From positions 124,001 to 188,000 of the forward strand of contig CAYNTK010000005.1 in NCBI GenBank assembly GCA_964400285.1: a DNA stretch of 64,000 bases, in the 5' to 3' direction. Numbering within the stretch: the stretch's first letter is position 1; each line of letters opens with the position of its first letter. Shown in pieces: positions 37,065-46,180 of the stretch. The notes beneath the pieces were generated by a model, which had not been told where the DNA came from, searched no databases, and saw nothing but the letters and a program-made list of their open reading frames with translations. The DNA is from FEN-1279 sp964400285. GTDB lineage: Bacteria > Bacteroidota > Ignavibacteria > Tepidaquicellales > Tepidaquicellaceae. The position numbers were made by a program, and so were the translations under genes.

Positions 37065-40000
37065 ATGAAAAACAATTTTTTAATCATAATAATATTATTT
37101 ATTAACAGCATTTTCGCACAAAATCAAATCCCTGAAATTAAAGTTCAAATAGGACATACAAGTGTAATTACTCAAACGACAATTTCTCCTGATGGCAAGT
37201 TTGTTCTATCTGCAAGTTGGGATAAAACTATTAAACTTTGGGAAGTTAACTCAGGAAAACTTATTCGTACATTTGAAGGGCATTTGGATAAAGTTAACAC
37301 AATTTGTTTTTCTCAGGATGGTAAAAATATTTTTTCTGGTGGTGACGATAAAACAATTATTTGTTGGGAAACCTCTACAGGTAAAATATTAAAAAAAATT
37401 GAAGGTAGCGAAAACGAAATTTCATCTCTTGTAATTTCACCTGATAACAAAGTTTTAGCTTCATCTTCCGGCGATAAAATAAATATATGGAATACATTAT
37501 CTGGCGAGATAATCCATATTTTTTCTGGGCATACAAATACGATAAGTAAAATTAATTTTTCGAATGACGGTAGCTATCTAATATCCTCAGCATTTAAGGA
37601 ATTAAAATTGTGGAATATTAAAACTGGAATTATTGTAAAAGACTTTGAAAAAAATAATTATTATTATTACTCACCTGTTTTTTCTCCTGATGATAAATAT
37701 ATTTTAACAGGAAGTGGAGATAGGATTATCAGACTACTGGAAATCTCTACAGGTAAAACAATAAGAACTTATGAAGACAATGAATCCAGAGTAACCGCAG
37801 TTGCATTTTCACCTGATGGAAAATTTATTCTCTCCGGTTGTGATGATAAGACAGTGAAGCTTAGAGATGCTGCTAATTCACAGATAATTAGTGTTTTTAA
37901 CGCACACTCTAATGATGTTCGCTTCGTTAGTTTTACTCCTGATTTTGAATATATTTTATCATCTTCTGGTTCTGAAATTATGATTTCTGAATCTGCAACA
38001 GGTCGGTTCGTTAAATCTTTCGAGGGACATACAAGAGCTATTTCTTCAATAGTTCATTCTCCTGATGGTAAATATATTCTAACTGGTTGTTTCGATAATA
38101 CATTAAAATATTGGGAAGTTTCAACTGGGAAGTTGATTAACACATTTGAAGGGCACACAGATTTGATAAGAACTGTAGCAATCTCTTCTGATGGGAAATA
38201 TGCTCTATCAGGTGCAGCAGATAATACAGTTAGACTTTGGGATATTGAAAGTTCAATATTACTTAAAACTTTTGAAGGGCACAATGACATTGTTACTTCT
38301 GTTGCATTTTCACCTGATGGGAAATTTGTATTGTCTGGTAGTTGGGATAATACAGTGAAATTGTGGAGCATTGCGACTGGAAAAGTCTTTCATACTTTTA
38401 GAGGACATCAGTGGTTTGTTACTTCCGTTGCATTTTCTCCCGATGGGAAATATGCAATTTCGGGAAGTTATGATAATACAATTATTTTGTGGAACCTTTC
38501 TAAGAATAAGTTCAAAAGAGGTTTTGAATATGTTGATAAAATTACTTTATGCAAATTTTCTCCTGATGGTAAAAAAATATTATCAGGTGGTTATGATAAT
38601 TCTCTAATACTTTGGGATGTTGAAACGGGGAAAATTGAAAAACGCTTTGATGGTCATTCTTATAGTATCTCCTCTGCTGTTTTTTCTACTGATGGGAAAT
38701 TTATTTTATCAGGAAGTGAAGATAAAACTATGAAACTTTGGGATGTAGCAACGGGAAAAAATTTGAAGACTTTCGAGGGGCATTCAAATCCTGTTTTATC
38801 TGTATGTTTTTTACCAAATGGTAGGTTTGCTTTTTCAAGTAGTGCTGATAATAAAATGAAAATGTGGGATTTAAAATCTGGTAATGAAATTGCAAATTTT
38901 ATTACCTATAGTAACAAGGATTATTTTGTAATTACACCTGATAACTATTATTTAAGTTCTAAAAATGGTGTAAAAGTTGTAGCTTTTGTTTTAGATAATA
39001 ATGCGTATCCTCCTGAGCAGTATGATATTCATTTTAACCGTCCTGATATAATATTAAAAAGAATTGGACTCGTTTCCGATGAATTAATAGATGCTTATTA
39101 TAGAGCTTATCTTAAAAGATTAAAAAAAATGAACATTAACGAAAATATATTCAATTGCGATTATCAATTGCCTGAAATTAAACTGTTAACACAAAAAATT
39201 CCACTAAATACCGAAGAAAAAAATTTAAAATTATCAGTAAAAGCAGAAGACGCAAAATATAATCTCGAAAAGCTTAATGTTTATATCAATGATGTTCCTG
39301 TTTATGGTTCAGCAGGTATAAATCTTAAAAGCTACAATAGTAGAGAGTTTCAAACGGAACTAAATCTCGAGTTATCAAAGGGAAATAATAAAATTCAAAT
39401 ATCTGCCTTAAATGAAAAAGGGGCAGAATCACTTTTTAAGACTATCGAAATCAAATACCAATCGAAAATCTCTAAACCTGATTTATATATTTTATCGATT
39501 GGTGCATCCGAATATAGTAATTCAAAATATTGTTTACGTTATGCGTCTAAAGATGCAAATGATGTAGCAGAATTTATGGCAATGAACAGGGAGAAATTTA
39601 ATGACGTAAAAACACTTAAAATTCTCGATAAAGAAGTAATAAAAGAAAATATTATAAAAGCAAAGGATTTCCTTATGCAATCTAAAGTTGATGATGTTGT
39701 AATTATATTTGTTGCCGGTCATGGTCTTTTATCAAAACTTTTTGATTATTATTATGCAACTTTTGATATTGATTTCTTAAATCCAGAATTAAAAGGTGTT
39801 ACATTCGAAGAGTTAGAAAATTTGCTCGATGGAATACCTGCAAGAATTAAAGCATTATTTATGGATACTTGCCATTCAGGAGAAGTTGATAAAGAAGAAA
39901 TACAAGAAATAAAAAGAAAAAAAGTCGAAATTGGAAATGTCGTTTTTCGAAGTGTGGGTGAATCAGAGTATGTTTCTAAAAAAGAAAAAAAATTGGGATT

Positions 40001-40307
40001 AAAAAATGCTTCGCAATTATTACAGGAAATGTTTGTTGATTTACGAAGAACTTCTGGAGCTGCTGTTATATCAAGCTCTGGAGGTCTTGAATTCGCTTGG
40101 GAAGGTGGTAACTTTAAAAATGGTTTATTTACTTATTGCTTGCTCGAAGGTCTAAAAACACGAAATTCTGATTTAAATAACGATGGTGATATTACCATTA
40201 GTGAACTTAGAAATTATGTTGGTGATAAAGTCGAAAAGCTTACTAATGGTGCACAAAAACCGACATTTCGCAGAGAGAACTTCGATTTTGATTTTGTTAT
40301 TTGGTAA
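37065..40307 (+). CDS. Exported WD40-repeat caspase-like (C14) protein
   Basis: A 1,080-residue protein. Residues 1-19 are a signal peptide (ending SIFAQ). Fourteen WD40 repeats fill about 25-620, enough for two seven-bladed propellers, with FSPDGKFILSG and DNTVKLWD recurring. A short Ig-like segment (about 700-800) precedes the caspase domain (about 805-1075). The domain begins LYILSIGASEYSN and carries the dyad His886 (FVAGHGLL) and Cys936 (MDTCHSGE), 50 residues apart as in metacaspase-like C14 proteins. SSSGGLEFAWEGG and FTYCLLEGL follow as in related proteins. It begins 73 nt after the second CHAT gene. Confidence 0.92.
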   Translation: MKNNFLIIIILFINSIFAQNQIPEIKVQIGHTSVITQTTISPDGKFVLSASWDKTIKLWEVNSGKLIRTFEGHLDKVNTICFSQDGKNIFSGGDDKTIICWETSTGKILKKIEGSENEISSLVISPDNKVLASSSGDKINIWNTLSGEIIHIFSGHTNTISKINFSNDGSYLISSAFKELKLWNIKTGIIVKDFEKNNYYYYSPVFSPDDKYILTGSGDRIIRLLEISTGKTIRTYEDNESRVTAVAFSPDGKFILSGCDDKTVKLRDAANSQIISVFNAHSNDVRFVSFTPDFEYILSSSGSEIMISESATGRFVKSFEGHTRAISSIVHSPDGKYILTGCFDNTLKYWEVSTGKLINTFEGHTDLIRTVAISSDGKYALSGAADNTVRLWDIESSILLKTFEGHNDIVTSVAFSPDGKFVLSGSWDNTVKLWSIATGKVFHTFRGHQWFVTSVAFSPDGKYAISGSYDNTIILWNLSKNKFKRGFEYVDKITLCKFSPDGKKILSGGYDNSLILWDVETGKIEKRFDGHSYSISSAVFSTDGKFILSGSEDKTMKLWDVATGKNLKTFEGHSNPVLSVCFLPNGRFAFSSSADNKMKMWDLKSGNEIANFITYSNKDYFVITPDNYYLSSKNGVKVVAFVLDNNAYPPEQYDIHFNRPDIILKRIGLVSDELIDAYYRAYLKRLKKMNINENIFNCDYQLPEIKLLTQKIPLNTEEKNLKLSVKAEDAKYNLEKLNVYINDVPVYGSAGINLKSYNSREFQTELNLELSKGNNKIQISALNEKGAESLFKTIEIKYQSKISKPDLYILSIGASEYSNSKYCLRYASKDANDVAEFMAMNREKFNDVKTLKILDKEVIKENIIKAKDFLMQSKVDDVVIIFVAGHGLLSKLFDYYYATFDIDFLNPELKGVTFEELENLLDGIPARIKALFMDTCHSGEVDKEEIQEIKRKKVEIGNVVFRSVGESEYVSKKEKKLGLKNASQLLQEMFVDLRRTSGAAVISSSGGLEFAWEGGNFKNGLFTYCLLEGLKTRNSDLNNDGDITISELRNYVGDKVEKLTNGAQKPTFRRENFDFDFVIW

Positions 40308-40337
40308 ATATTTCTTATTTTATATTATTATGGAGTT

Positions 40338-41579
40338 ATGAAAAGGATATTACAAAGATTAAAACAAAATAAACATAGAACTCGTTTAATAACTATTTCT
40401 CTGTTACATACTTTTTTTTTAATCTTCATTTCTCTTTGGCTTGTAAATCAGCATATTGTATATGGTGATGAAAGAATTCTTTTTCAGGTTACTGCTGGGT
40501 TAAAAAAAGTTATACTTGGAATCGAAAAAAAACCCGACCCAAAAGATTATATTTTTATTAATAATTCTTATGATAATATTCTTATCGATAGACTTGACGA
40601 AGAAGGATTTCCAGTTGGAAACCAACCTATTACAGATAGGAGAAAACTTGCTTTGTTGTTTGATCGCTTAAATAAAAGGCCTGATAGTTATAAATACATA
40701 GTTTGTGATATTTTTTTTAAAGACTCTTCTCAATATGATTCTATTTTTATTTCCAAAATTACTCGAACTAAAAACATAATTATACCATTTCATTTAACGG
40801 ATTCCGGAAGTGTAGATCTACCTTTTTTAAATATAAATCAAGGTTTGGCAGATTATAAAGCAATTAGATATGTTTTTATGAAATATGCTTTGACAAGTAA
40901 CGATACACTGAAAAGCTTACCTCTCAAAATGTATGAAGATATAACAGGAAAAAAATTTATTAACAAAGGGATGTTATCTTATATAGATGGAAAACCAAGT
41001 TTTAACACAATTATAATTGATTTTAAGTTAAGATATTATGAATTGCTCGATAGAAATTCTGATAGAATGTATAATATTGTTAATCTTGGTGAACTTTTAA
41101 GAATGAATGATAGCGTTTTTTATAGAGCTGTAAATAATAAAATTATTTTAATCGGTGATTTTTACGAAAGGGATATTCATCAGACCCTATTTGGTAAAAT
41201 GTCAGGGACTCTGATTCTATTAAATGTTTATTTTACACTAATTAACGGGGAAAATTTTATTTCGATAGGTTTGTTTTTACTTTTATTTATTGGCTTTTTC
41301 TTAATTTCGCTCGAACTCTTTTCTGATAAAAGTCTTGGTGAGAGAAAAATAGTGGCAAAATATTCTCAAAAAAAATTCGGGAAATTTGTATTAAGAATAT
41401 TAAGTTATGTGATTTACCTTGCTGTATTATCTATACTAACTTATTTAATTTTTAATATACATTTGAACATATTGATTTTAGCAGTTTATCTGAAATCAAT
41501 AGATTCTTTTTTAAAATATTTAAGAGAAAGAAAAAATAAAAAAAATAAAATTTCAGAGGAGTTAAAAAATGAAAACTAA
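40338..41579 (+). CDS. CHASE2-like sensor membrane protein without a fused output domain
   Basis: A 413-residue protein. One N-terminal membrane helix (about 19-38) is followed by a large extracytoplasmic region (about 40-305) resembling CHASE2. It contains KDYIFINNSYDN, ITDRRKLALLFDRL, YIVCDIFF and, before the next helix, KIILIGDFYERDIHQTLFG...SGTLILLNVYFTLI. Two or three helices (about 305-325 and 345-395) and a basic tail end the protein. CHASE2 usually feeds a fused kinase, cyclase or CHAT domain; none is present here. Neighbouring CHAT/caspase genes are the natural partners. It follows the caspase gene by 30 nt. Confidence 0.72.
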   Translation: MKRILQRLKQNKHRTRLITISLLHTFFLIFISLWLVNQHIVYGDERILFQVTAGLKKVILGIEKKPDPKDYIFINNSYDNILIDRLDEEGFPVGNQPITDRRKLALLFDRLNKRPDSYKYIVCDIFFKDSSQYDSIFISKITRTKNIIIPFHLTDSGSVDLPFLNINQGLADYKAIRYVFMKYALTSNDTLKSLPLKMYEDITGKKFINKGMLSYIDGKPSFNTIIIDFKLRYYELLDRNSDRMYNIVNLGELLRMNDSVFYRAVNNKIILIGDFYERDIHQTLFGKMSGTLILLNVYFTLINGENFISIGLFLLLFIGFFLISLELFSDKSLGERKIVAKYSQKKFGKFVLRILSYVIYLAVLSILTYLIFNIHLNILILAVYLKSIDSFLKYLRERKNKKNKISEELKNEN

Positions 41580-42366
41580 AAATATTTTATTGGTATTCAT
41601 TCTTGTTTTTTTAATTACTGGATTTTTGAGGAGTCAGTGTTATACTGTCCTCTCTATTAAAGGTGAAATTATTTTGGAAAAAACTGGACAACCTATAAAA
41701 GAAATGGATGAAATTTGTGCAAACGATAAATTGATATTTTCTTCGGCTGATTCTAAAGCAGCAGTTCTTAGTTCAGAACAAGGAAGGTTTATAATTAAAA
41801 TGTCAGGAAAGAAAAAGGAAAATGATTTAAAAACATTTGTAAAATCAGTTTTGTTTCAAGGAACTGGAAATTTAAGTAGTCGTGGAACTGTTTCACTCGA
41901 AACCGAATTCGAAGACGAGTATTTTGTTACAGGAATTAATAAGCTTCAGATTGATTTGAAAAATTATCCAATGGATTCAGACAGGTTCTTTTTCTTACGT
42001 TATAATTATAATGGTAAGGAGATTAATAAAAAACTGAAATTTTACGGAGATACTCTTATTTTTGATAAAGAAAGTATTTATTTTGTTGATAATCAAAAAA
42101 TAAATCAGGATAAAATTGAATCGGTTACACTATACTACTATGAAAAAGATAAAAATACAAGCACAAAGATTGCAACTTTTAAGTTGTTATTCGCAAACGA
42201 AAAAAAATTAATAGACGAACTAAATTCTTATATTTCCTTATTAAAAAAGACCGGTAAGGATAAAACTTATATAGAAGATGAGGTATTATTGTACATTATG
42301 GATGTATATGGAAAAATTAATATAGATAATACCAAGGAGTGGATAAATAAAAATTTAATTTTATGA
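41569..42366 (+). CDS. Small exported protein, FecR-like N-terminal half
   Basis: A 265-residue exported protein of unknown function. The signal peptide (1-23) ends FLRSQ. Residues about 24-80 resemble the FecR sandwich (VLSIKGEIILEK, EICANDKLIFSS, SKAAVLSSEQGRFIIKM), a fold that often reports surface or mechanical state. The remainder is charged, beta-rich and lacks recognised motifs. A good Shine-Dalgarno (GAGGAG, 41556-41561) precedes the AUG, which overlaps the CHASE2 gene by 11 nt. Tight coupling suggests the two products act together. Confidence 0.6.
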   Translation: MKTKNILLVFILVFLITGFLRSQCYTVLSIKGEIILEKTGQPIKEMDEICANDKLIFSSADSKAAVLSSEQGRFIIKMSGKKKENDLKTFVKSVLFQGTGNLSSRGTVSLETEFEDEYFVTGINKLQIDLKNYPMDSDRFFFLRYNYNGKEINKKLKFYGDTLIFDKESIYFVDNQKINQDKIESVTLYYYEKDKNTSTKIATFKLLFANEKKLIDELNSYISLLKKTGKDKTYIEDEVLLYIMDVYGKINIDNTKEWINKNLIL

Positions 42367-42453
42367 TATAAATATTGAACGTTCAGTTTTTTAAAAGTTT
42401 TTCTGTAATGTAAGATTCTCGATTGACAATTTAAAAAATAAAAATATATTGTT

Positions 42454-44148
42454 ATGAAAAAAACACTATTTTTTGTTTTAATATTAATATTAGTAGTAAA
42501 TATTAGCAATTGCATATGCCAATGGGTACAACAAACAAGCGGAACAACAACTAACTTATCTTCAGTTCATTTCGAAAACGATTTGACCGGTTGGGTTGTA
42601 GGGACAAGTGGTGCCACTATAAGGAAAACGATAAACGGAGGAGTTAATTGGTTTTCACAATCCAGCGGCCTCTCTTTTGGAGCTTTGAATAGTGTTTTCT
42701 TTGTTGACCCATTTAATGGATGGATAGTAGGTAATCAGTATTATGATAGTACAATAATTTTAAAAACAACTAATGGTGGGAACAACTGGGGATTTATTAA
42801 TCAGGGTGGTTCCAAAATATTTTATTGTACATATTTTGTAAATCCTACTACCGGCTGGGCGGTAGGTGAATCGACTACCACATATAATGGAATTATTTAT
42901 AAAACTACGAATGGAGGAATAAACTGGTTTCAACAGTCTGTTGTTTCAATACCGACTTTTCAATCATGCTTTTTCATAAACGAAAACACTGGTTGGGTTG
43001 GAGGAACCAATTCTTTTGCAAGAACATCTAACGGTGGATTAAGCTGGGATACAGTAAGTTTAAGTTTGGTTACAAAAGGATTGTTTTTCATTGATGCGTT
43101 AACAGGTTTTATGGCTGAAAATTCAAGTAGTATTTATAAGACTACAGATGGAGGATTAACGTGGAATTTATCATATACTGGAAGTGGCACGATTAGTTCT
43201 ATTTATTTTTTCGGTCCTATGATTGGTTGGGCATGTGGAGTTCAAGGAATTATATATAAAACAATAGATGGGGGTAGTAACTGGGCGATGCAGTCAACAC
43301 CTACTACTTCTAATTTGAATTCTATATTTTTCATTTCTCCAATGGTAGGTTATTCGGTAGGTTCAGGTGGAATAATTCTTAAAACTACTAACGGAGGAGG
43401 TTCAACTGTTTCTTCTCAAACTATACATAGATATAACATTGATAAACCAATTATAGGTGGTCAATTTACATTGGATACTATTAATGTGGTTACTAATAAT
43501 CCAGCACCCGGATTTACAAAGGATGTAAATGTATACCTCGATACAATTTTTAATAACATAAATTCAAACCTTGAAATTATGTTAATCCATCAGAATGTCA
43601 TAGATACAATAGTTTATAGAGTTGGTGGTAATGGGTCTAATTTTTTCAGAACTGTTTTAAATGATTCAGCACTGGTACCTATTGAAAATGGGACACCTCC
43701 ATTTATAGGACAATATAAACCTTCGAGACCTTTATCACAATTTAATAACCTGCCAACAGAAGGAATGTGGATTTTGAAAATTTATGACAGAACAAGAAAC
43801 TTAACAGGTGTTATAAAATCTTGGGGAATTACTATTACATATTCACCTGAAATCGGAATTAAAAAAATTAATGATATTATTCCTGATAAAATAAGACTTT
43901 TTCAAAATTACCCGAATCCATTTAATCCATCAACAAATATAAAATTTCAAATACTTAAAAGTAGTTTTGTATCAATAAAAATTTATAACGTATTGGGCGA
44001 AGAAATAGAAACGTTGGTAAATGAGATTCTAAAACCAGGTGTATTTGAAACCAAATTCATTTCACATCAATTATCAAGTGGAATATATTTCTGTAAAATG
44101 AAAGTAGATAATTTTGTTGATATAAAACGATTGGTTTTAATAAAATAA
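42454..44148 (+). CDS. T9SS-exported YCF48-like propeller protein with P-domain
   Basis: A 564-residue exported protein. After a signal peptide (about 1-22) come seven or so YCF48/BNR-like blades (about 25-315) with the repeated signs TGWVVG, IYKTTNGG and NW. Residues about 320-465 look like a proprotein-convertase P-domain: the opening beta strands, then GMWILKIYDRTRNLTGVIKSWGI near the end. The C-terminus is a type A sorting domain (NYPNPFNPSTNIKF ... RLVLIK). It is therefore a cell-surface or released protein. P-domains usually accompany proteases, but no catalytic domain is present. It begins 87 nt after the FecR-like gene. Confidence 0.82.
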   Translation: MKKTLFFVLILILVVNISNCICQWVQQTSGTTTNLSSVHFENDLTGWVVGTSGATIRKTINGGVNWFSQSSGLSFGALNSVFFVDPFNGWIVGNQYYDSTIILKTTNGGNNWGFINQGGSKIFYCTYFVNPTTGWAVGESTTTYNGIIYKTTNGGINWFQQSVVSIPTFQSCFFINENTGWVGGTNSFARTSNGGLSWDTVSLSLVTKGLFFIDALTGFMAENSSSIYKTTDGGLTWNLSYTGSGTISSIYFFGPMIGWACGVQGIIYKTIDGGSNWAMQSTPTTSNLNSIFFISPMVGYSVGSGGIILKTTNGGGSTVSSQTIHRYNIDKPIIGGQFTLDTINVVTNNPAPGFTKDVNVYLDTIFNNINSNLEIMLIHQNVIDTIVYRVGGNGSNFFRTVLNDSALVPIENGTPPFIGQYKPSRPLSQFNNLPTEGMWILKIYDRTRNLTGVIKSWGITITYSPEIGIKKINDIIPDKIRLFQNYPNPFNPSTNIKFQILKSSFVSIKIYNVLGEEIETLVNEILKPGVFETKFISHQLSSGIYFCKMKVDNFVDIKRLVLIK

Positions 44149-44208
44149 TCAAATTTTGTTTTTAATAAGCCGTAAATAATTTAAATTCACAGTTTTTTTA
44201 ATAATGTA

Positions 44209-44237
44209 TTGACAAAACCTTCTTTTTTATCTATTTT
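44209..44237 (+). promoter_or_regulatory. Promoter of the TetR-efflux operon
   Basis: TTGACA (44209-44214) and TATTTT (44232-44237) are separated by exactly 17 nt, matching a classical housekeeping promoter. The expected transcript start, around 44243-44246, lies at the left edge of the palindrome at 44242-44261. This position suits repression by the TetR protein encoded directly downstream. Confidence 0.6.
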
Positions 44238-44241
44238 TATA

Positions 44242-44261
44242 TTAACTAAATGGTTAGTTAA
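44242..44261. promoter_or_regulatory. TetR-family operator palindrome
   Basis: A perfect inverted repeat, TTAACTAA-ATGG-TTAGTTAA: two 8-bp arms with a 4-bp spacer, 31 nt before the AUG of the TetR gene and just after the -10 box. Size and symmetry match dimeric TetR/AcrR operators. The autorepression role is inferred from position. Confidence 0.75.
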
Positions 44262-44292
44262 ATTATTTGTTTAAATTATACAATTAATTTGT

Positions 44293-44916
44293 ATGGAGAA
44301 TTCAGAAATTTTTAAAGATTATAATACAGAAAAAAGAATACTTGATTCTGCTCGGAAAGTGTTCCACATAAAAGGATATTCAGGGGCAAGAATGCATGAA
44401 ATTGCAAATGAAGCGAAGATTAATAAAGCTATGCTTAATTACTATTTCAGAAGCAAGGACAAACTATTCGAATCGGTATTCAGAGAAGCCGCTCAAGAAT
44501 TTTTTCCAAAAGTTTTTCAACTTGTTAATTCAGAATTACCACTCTTTGAAAAAATTGAGTTTTTTGTTGAAAAGTATTTAACGTTTTTACAAGAAAATAT
44601 GTATATCCCAGGATTTATGTTAAACGAACTTTCACAGAATCCAAAAAGGATAAAAGATTTTTTTGAAGAAAACAAAATTAAACCTCCCGAAAAATTTTTG
44701 GTAGAGATTAATGAAGCTATTCAAGCCGGATTAATAATCCCGATTGAACCGAAAACTTTAGTCCTGAATATATTATCGTTATGTATATTTCCAATCGTTG
44801 CAAAACCTATAATTGAGACTGTGTTTAACTTAGATAACGAAATGTATTCACAGATGATAGAAGAGAGAAAAAAGAATATAGCTCAATTTGTTATTAATGC
44901 AATAAAAATCAAATAA
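44293..44916 (+). CDS. TetR/AcrR family transcriptional regulator
   Basis: A 207-residue repressor. The N-terminal DNA-binding region (about 12-60) has the standard TetR pattern: RILDSARKVFHIKGYSGARMHEIANEAKINKAMLNYYFRSKDKLFESVF. The remainder is an all-helical ligand domain with low conservation. It is the first gene of a seven-gene export operon and is 1 nt from the next gene. A palindromic operator overlaps its promoter, so it probably represses itself and the pump. The layout recalls CecR (YbiH) upstream of ybhGFSR in E. coli. Confidence 0.92.
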   Translation: MENSEIFKDYNTEKRILDSARKVFHIKGYSGARMHEIANEAKINKAMLNYYFRSKDKLFESVFREAAQEFFPKVFQLVNSELPLFEKIEFFVEKYLTFLQENMYIPGFMLNELSQNPKRIKDFFEENKIKPPEKFLVEINEAIQAGLIIPIEPKTLVLNILSLCIFPIVAKPIIETVFNLDNEMYSQMIEERKKNIAQFVINAIKIK

Positions 44917-44917
44917 T

Positions 44918-46180
44918 ATGAAATTAATAATTTTATTTTTAACTTTATTTACGCATAAGCAGGATACAATTACTCTTAGTGAATGCTACGATAGGGTTTA
45001 CGAAAAGTATCCCAATGCTTATCAGAAAACGCTGTATGAATCTTCATCGAGTTTGAAATTGAAAAATCTCGATGTAAATTATCTTCCGCAAATTTCTTTT
45101 AAAGGACAGGCAACATACCAATCCGATGTTCCTCAGATTAATATTCCGATTTCAACAATAAAAATGCCAGAGCAAAGTAAAGACAGGTACCAGGTGTTGA
45201 TCGATGTTAAGCAGTTGTTATATGATGGCGGTGCGACAAGTTCTTTGAAGAATGTAGAAGAAAAACAACTTATAGCAGATAAACAAAAAGTAGAAGTTGA
45301 GCTGTATTCGTTAAGACAGAAAATAAATGATTTATATTTTTCTGTTTTACTTTTGCAAGAGAAAAAAAATATTAATCAGATTTATTATAATGATGTCCAA
45401 TCGAGAATAAAAGAAATAACATCAAAAGTTGAAAACGGAGTAATTCCTAAAAATAATCTCTACATACTTCAAGCACAGCTTTTGCAAATTGAACAGGAAA
45501 TCGAAAATATTGAGACCGATAAAATCGCATCACTAAAAATGTTAAGCGAATTAATAGAAAAAGATATTAATCGTAATGTTACTCTGATTTTACCCAATCC
45601 CCGTATCGATAATTTTGAAATCACACCCGGAGACAGACCGGAGTATAAACTTTTTGAATATCAAAAAATTCAATTTGATGCTTTAAAGAGCTCAGTAAAT
45701 GCAAGGATAATGCCCAAGTTAAATATTTTTGGACAGGCAGGATATGGCAGGCCGGGATTGAATATACTGGATAATTCATTTCAAACGTTTTATACAGTTG
45801 GTTTAAATGTATCGTGGAATCCTGTCAACTGGAATTCTAACAACAACGAAATCCAGATTTACGAAACAAATAAAAAATTAATCGATAAGCAAAAAGAGAC
45901 ATTCGATAAGAATTTGAAAGTATCGCTTGAAAAATATAAATCTGATATATTAAAATATGAATCCTTACTTAAAAAAGATGAAGAGCTAATTTCTATAAGA
46001 GAAAAAATTGTTGAGAGTACCGCTTCACAGCTTTCTAATGGAACAATAACTTCAACGGTTTATATAACCGAGTTAAATAACAAAAATCAGGTTTTATTGA
46101 CTTATAAGACACATCAAATACAATTGATACAGTCAAAAATAAATTTTTTAACTACAAAAGGAAGTAAAATTTATGAGTAA
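44918..46180 (+). CDS. TolC-family outer membrane efflux protein
   Basis: A 420-residue outer membrane factor. A short N-terminal signal (MKLIILFLTLF) precedes the TolC repeat pattern: ITLSECYDRVYEKYPNAYQ, a beta segment (LPQISFKGQATYQSD), long coiled-coil helices (about 100-215), then the second repeat with LNIFGQAGYGRPGLN and VGLNVSWNPVNW. The signal peptide is unusually short with no obvious cleavage motif. It would form the exit duct for the pump encoded by the next five genes. Its 3' end overlaps the HlyD-like gene by 8 nt. Confidence 0.88.
   Translation: MKLIILFLTLFTHKQDTITLSECYDRVYEKYPNAYQKTLYESSSSLKLKNLDVNYLPQISFKGQATYQSDVPQINIPISTIKMPEQSKDRYQVLIDVKQLLYDGGATSSLKNVEEKQLIADKQKVEVELYSLRQKINDLYFSVLLLQEKKNINQIYYNDVQSRIKEITSKVENGVIPKNNLYILQAQLLQIEQEIENIETDKIASLKMLSELIEKDINRNVTLILPNPRIDNFEITPGDRPEYKLFEYQKIQFDALKSSVNARIMPKLNIFGQAGYGRPGLNILDNSFQTFYTVGLNVSWNPVNWNSNNNEIQIYETNKKLIDKQKETFDKNLKVSLEKYKSDILKYESLLKKDEELISIREKIVESTASQLSNGTITSTVYITELNNKNQVLLTYKTHQIQLIQSKINFLTTKGSKIYE

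Noticed and set aside
37130..38920. Regularly spaced DNA similarity resembling a repeat array
   Set aside because: The period matches ~42-codon WD40 repeats in one open frame, with no constant repeats and unique spacers; it is not CRISPR.
42424..42450. TTGACA before the YCF48/P-domain gene as a promoter
   Set aside because: The best -10 candidate sits only ~15 nt away and nearly overlaps the AUG, so the geometry is poor.
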